64,000 nucleotides of DNA from positions 62,001 to 126,000 of the forward strand of contig MEUZ01000003.1 in NCBI GenBank assembly GCA_001772615.1, in the 5' to 3' direction. Within the stretch, counting starts at the first letter, position 1; every line of letters begins with the position of its first letter. Position numbers and translations under genes: made by a program. This stretch comes from a candidate division WWE3 bacterium RIFCSPHIGHO2_01_FULL_40_23. Its GTDB lineage: Bacteria > Patescibacteria > WWE3 > UBA101185 > 2-01-FULL-41-18. Below are positions 61,515-64,000 of the stretch, one piece after another. Below the pieces are notes generated by a model. It saw only the letters and a list, made by a program, of their open reading frames with translations. It had not been told where the DNA came from and made no database searches.

Positions 61515-62388
61515 AAAAAACCCCACCCAGAAGACTTACTAAAAGCCTTATAAGATGATAAACGATAGATGCCGAAATGGCTCCTTCAAGCGAAACTCCC
61601 ACCTGCAAGAAAAGAAGCCCGTAGAGAGCATCCTGAACCCCAAAAGAATTCTGGGAGGGTATGAAAAAACTCGCGAGTATTATCACTGGGAAGGCAAAAA
61701 AGGAAAACCCTAAAGGAATAGGAAATCCTAGTGAAACAAAAATAAAATGCTGCGTAAGGATTGAAAATACCTGAACAAAAATAGAAGTTATAAAGGCGTA
61801 AATTAAAACTCCCTTCTGCCCTTTATATACTTTTAACGCGTCTGAAAACTCTTTTAACTTTCTAATCTTCAAAGAAAGCTTATCAATAACCTTAAAGAAT
61901 ACAAAAATTGCAACCCAAAACCCGAAAAACATCAAAAAGCCATAGATTTTAAAAACCCCAATCAAACCATAAGTAGCAAATAAACTTAAAATTACAACAC
62001 CGCTGAATCTTTCCATAAACGTTGCGGCAAAGGCTTTAGAATGATCTTTTATATATCGTCCAAGCCTAAAAGCCTTATAAACATCTCCCCCAATACTAGT
62101 TGGTAGAAAATTATTAAAAAATGCTCCTATAAAATAAAGTTTAACCAAAGTAAAAAGTTTAACATGCTCTGTTCCATCAAAAATACTTAACAGCTTTCTC
62201 CACCTTAAAGAAGAAACCACATAATTTAAAATGATAAAGGAAAGAATTATAGGTAAATAAAAAAAGTCAATCCCTTTAATGCTTTCTATAAACAATCTTT
62301 TATCAATCTTATAAAAGATTAAAGCTAACAAAAAGATACTGACAAAAACTTTTATCAACGTTTTTTTAAAATTTTCGGTTTCCTTCAT
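61498..62388 (-). CDS. UPF0104/AglD-like (lysylphosphatidylglycerol synthase TM-type) membrane protein
   Basis: The 296-residue protein has about 8 membrane segments and the family signature: YVVSSLRWRKLL, FFNNFLPTSIGGDVYKAFRLGRY, MERFSGVVIL and FIPSQNSFGVQDALYG near the C-terminus. It is the membrane domain shared by MprF flippases and AglD; the aminoacyl transferase domain is missing. In glycan loci it is often suspected to turn lipid-linked sugars over the membrane. It overlaps both neighbours, so it is coupled with the PMT-like genes, whose donors it may flip. Confidence 0.86.
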   Translation of the reverse strand: MKETENFKKTLIKVFVSIFLLALIFYKIDKRLFIESIKGIDFFYLPIILSFIILNYVVSSLRWRKLLSIFDGTEHVKLFTLVKLYFIGAFFNNFLPTSIGGDVYKAFRLGRYIKDHSKAFAATFMERFSGVVILSLFATYGLIGVFKIYGFLMFFGFWVAIFVFFKVIDKLSLKIRKLKEFSDALKVYKGQKGVLIYAFITSIFVQVFSILTQHFIFVSLGFPIPLGFSFFAFPVIILASFFIPSQNSFGVQDALYGLLFLQVGVSLEGAISASIVYHLIRLLVSLLGGVFYAIEK

Positions 62389-63830
62389 CTTTTTAAATTT
62401 AATATCAACCGTTTAATACTAATAACCTTCAACTTATCTACAACGTATAAACAAATTAGAGAGTACACTAAGTAAAACAAAAATCTAAGTAGGAAACCAG
62501 ACACAAAAAAGTGTGGGAAGGTTATAAGCGTTAAGCAAATTGTCAGAACCAAAAACTTTTGATCAAGAATATTAAATTTAAGACCCCTCTTAATCATAAA
62601 ATATAAACTAATAAATGAAAGCGCAGAGCCCAAAAATAAAGCGAGAGACATTGAATTTATACTACTAAACTTAAGAACAGATAACATAAAAAATGATGCA
62701 ACCGAAGTAAAAAGAAGAATAAAATATGAAACGGACATCTCAACAATCATTTTAGAGGGTATGAGGATACTTGATTTAATAATGTTAACATAGGAGTAAA
62801 ATGTGAAGGCAAGAACAAGAGGTACTATTATCGGAAAAACGGACGAGTATTTTGATCCCACAGCAAATAAAATTATCTCCTTTGAAAAGTATATTTGAGA
62901 AAGAGCCGCAAACAATATCAAGACATAAAGCTTGTCAAAATTTTCGTGGAAAAGTTTCTTAAAACCTTCAAGGTTTTGGGTAAATTCTTTTGAAAATACA
63001 GGAAGGTTTACATCAGTTAGGGCATCAGAAATCGCCATAAGCTTGGATGAATAAAGAACCGCAAAACTGAAAATCCCAACGACCTCTAGAGACTCAAAAT
63101 ACCCTAAAGTGATTTGGCCAAACTTATACCATAACGTATATAAAACTTTAACAAAGTATATTCCAAGACTTAATATAAGCACATTTCTAAAAATCAGTTT
63201 AAACTCCCCTCCCGATGGAAGCTTTAAATGAGATCTTATAGGCCATAAAGCAAGAAAAGCCAAACTAAAAGATGACACAACATTAAACAAAGTCAAAGCA
63301 ATAAAATAACCGTTCACACGATAATAAAAAACCAATGGTGCATAAAGAACAAGACTGACGAGCGATATACAAGCCTGATATAAAAAAAGCCTCTTAAATC
63401 TTTGAAGACCTGCAATAACTGAATTAAATATGCTTTGAACTCCCTGTATAACCAAAACAAGAGAGTAAAGCCTCAACGGAAAAATTATTTCACTATGTTT
63501 ATAAACATGCTCCGAAAGATAAGGAGCTAAAATAAAAAGACCAAGAGCAATAGGCAGTGTAATTATATATTTAATGGCTACGGAAGAAACAAAAATCTTA
63601 AATACGTCTTCTTCCCCTTTAGATGCGGAGATTTCCCTTGTTGTTCCCGATGCAAGGCCCAAATGTTGTGCGATACCAAAAAGGGCTCCGACGGCACCCA
63701 CAATCCCCACCAAACCAAACTCCGAAACCGTCAGAATCCTTGTAATAATTACACTCTGAAGAAGACCGACAACAAGGGCTGAAAACCTTGAGATTATGCT
63801 AAATATCTGCCATTTACCAAGGCTACTCAC
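62385..63830 (-). CDS. Oligosaccharide flippase, Wzx/MOP superfamily
   Basis: The 481-residue protein has about 13-14 membrane segments and opens GKWQIFSIISRFSALVVGLLQSVIITRILTVSEFGLVGIVGAVGALFGIAQHLGLASGTTREIS, a clear polysaccharide-exporter start. It is the third such protein in the window. The GTG start overlaps the stop of the upstream gene (GTGA), so translation is coupled. It is longer than the other two and belongs to a different subgroup. Confidence 0.88.
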   Translation of the reverse strand: MSSLGKWQIFSIISRFSALVVGLLQSVIITRILTVSEFGLVGIVGAVGALFGIAQHLGLASGTTREISASKGEEDVFKIFVSSVAIKYIITLPIALGLFILAPYLSEHVYKHSEIIFPLRLYSLVLVIQGVQSIFNSVIAGLQRFKRLFLYQACISLVSLVLYAPLVFYYRVNGYFIALTLFNVVSSFSLAFLALWPIRSHLKLPSGGEFKLIFRNVLILSLGIYFVKVLYTLWYKFGQITLGYFESLEVVGIFSFAVLYSSKLMAISDALTDVNLPVFSKEFTQNLEGFKKLFHENFDKLYVLILFAALSQIYFSKEIILFAVGSKYSSVFPIIVPLVLAFTFYSYVNIIKSSILIPSKMIVEMSVSYFILLFTSVASFFMLSVLKFSSINSMSLALFLGSALSFISLYFMIKRGLKFNILDQKFLVLTICLTLITFPHFFVSGFLLRFLFYLVYSLICLYVVDKLKVISIKRLILNLKR

Positions 63831-64000
63831 AACTTTCTCCTAACTAAATAAACTTCCGTAAGCAAATTGCCGTTATCGTCATAAAATGACTCAATCGGTG
63901 CTTGATTTTTTACTCTACCGCTTTTCTTCCTAAGAAGACTCTGCGAATTATAAACATAAATGTATAAATCATACTTAGACATGGGATCCTTTAAAGGTTT
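63827..64000 (-). CDS. C-terminal fragment of an unidentified protein (partial at window edge)
   Basis: An open frame of 57 codons plus stop runs in from the right edge (ending YLVRRKL, TGA). The fragment contains SKYDLYIYVYNSQSLL and FYDDNGNLLTEVYL. The beta-rich ending resembles the outer C-terminal tails of the GT-C proteins in this locus, but the family cannot be identified. The stop overlaps the flippase GTG, so it is the upstream gene of the same operon. Confidence 0.7.
   Translation of the reverse strand, partial: KPLKDPMSKYDLYIYVYNSQSLLRKKSGRVKNQAPIESFYDDNGNLLTEVYLVRRKL

Noticed and set aside
1..64000. CRISPR arrays, tRNA or rRNA genes, insertion sequences, prophage genes
   Set aside because: No repeat-spacer pattern, cloverleaf-like gene, transposase or phage gene was seen; intergenic space is too small for most of these.
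1..64000. Alternative genetic code (UGA as glycine)
   Set aside because: TGA ends several genes at the expected family length, often in ATGA overlaps with the next start, so it works as a stop.

Overview
The window looks like the chromosome of a Candidate Phyla Radiation (Patescibacteria) bacterium. The base composition is AT-rich and genes are tightly packed, with ATGA stop/start overlaps and no gene-free stretch above about 170 bases. TGA works as a stop codon (for example at 63827 and at the end of the histidine phosphatase), which argues against the Gracilibacteria/SR1 code. The gene mix (DUF4012 protein, LCP protein, sortase, many GT-C membrane proteins, a short dcw cluster) fits a Microgenomates- or Katanobacteria-like member. 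That placement is inference; no rRNA or tRNA gene is present to test it.

Region 1 (1-8.2 kb, minus strand) holds the start of uvrA, a small membrane protein, a class A penicillin-binding protein, a sortase, uvrB, and a regulator with a damaged P-loop plus an OmpR-type winged helix. That regulator is divergent from lexA. Region 2 (8.2-15.2 kb) holds lexA, a phosphoglycerate mutase-like phosphatase, a signal-less amidase, enolase, PEP synthase and phosphomannomutase, i.e. lower glycolysis/gluconeogenesis with a route towards sugar nucleotides. Region 3 (15.3-22.4 kb) holds an LCP ligase, YraN, the short dcw cluster mraZ-rsmH-ftsL-ftsI, glycyl-tRNA synthetase and recO.

Region 4 (22.4-64 kb, running off the end) is a surface-glycan locus of about 40 kb. 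It has one lipid-linked phosphosugar transferase to start a chain, seven GT2 and four GT4-type glycosyltransferases, seven GT-C-like multi-pass proteins, three flippases, four SAM methyltransferases, and a UPF0104-type membrane protein. One GT-C-like protein is a fusion of an O-antigen-ligase-like and a PMT-like domain. Heptose activation is encoded by gmhA and an HddC-HddA fusion. Embedded in the locus is a cassette of a radical SAM protein, a TIM-barrel glycosidase-like protein and a three-cysteine ferredoxin. Together with the LCP protein, sortase and phosphomannomutase, the locus probably builds, exports and anchors a methylated, heptose-containing polymer.

Two modes of gene start are visible. 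Many first or solitary genes have a -10 hexamer, often with an extended TGn, exactly six bases before the start codon (uvrB, lexA, PGAM, enolase, pmm, yraN, recO, the 35.9 kb methyltransferase, gmhA), which predicts leaderless mRNAs. Internal operon genes use ATGA coupling or Shine-Dalgarno sites. This pattern was used to revise several start codons. The mraZ promoter carries three TGGTK repeats at exact 10-bp spacing, a likely MraZ autoregulatory operator.
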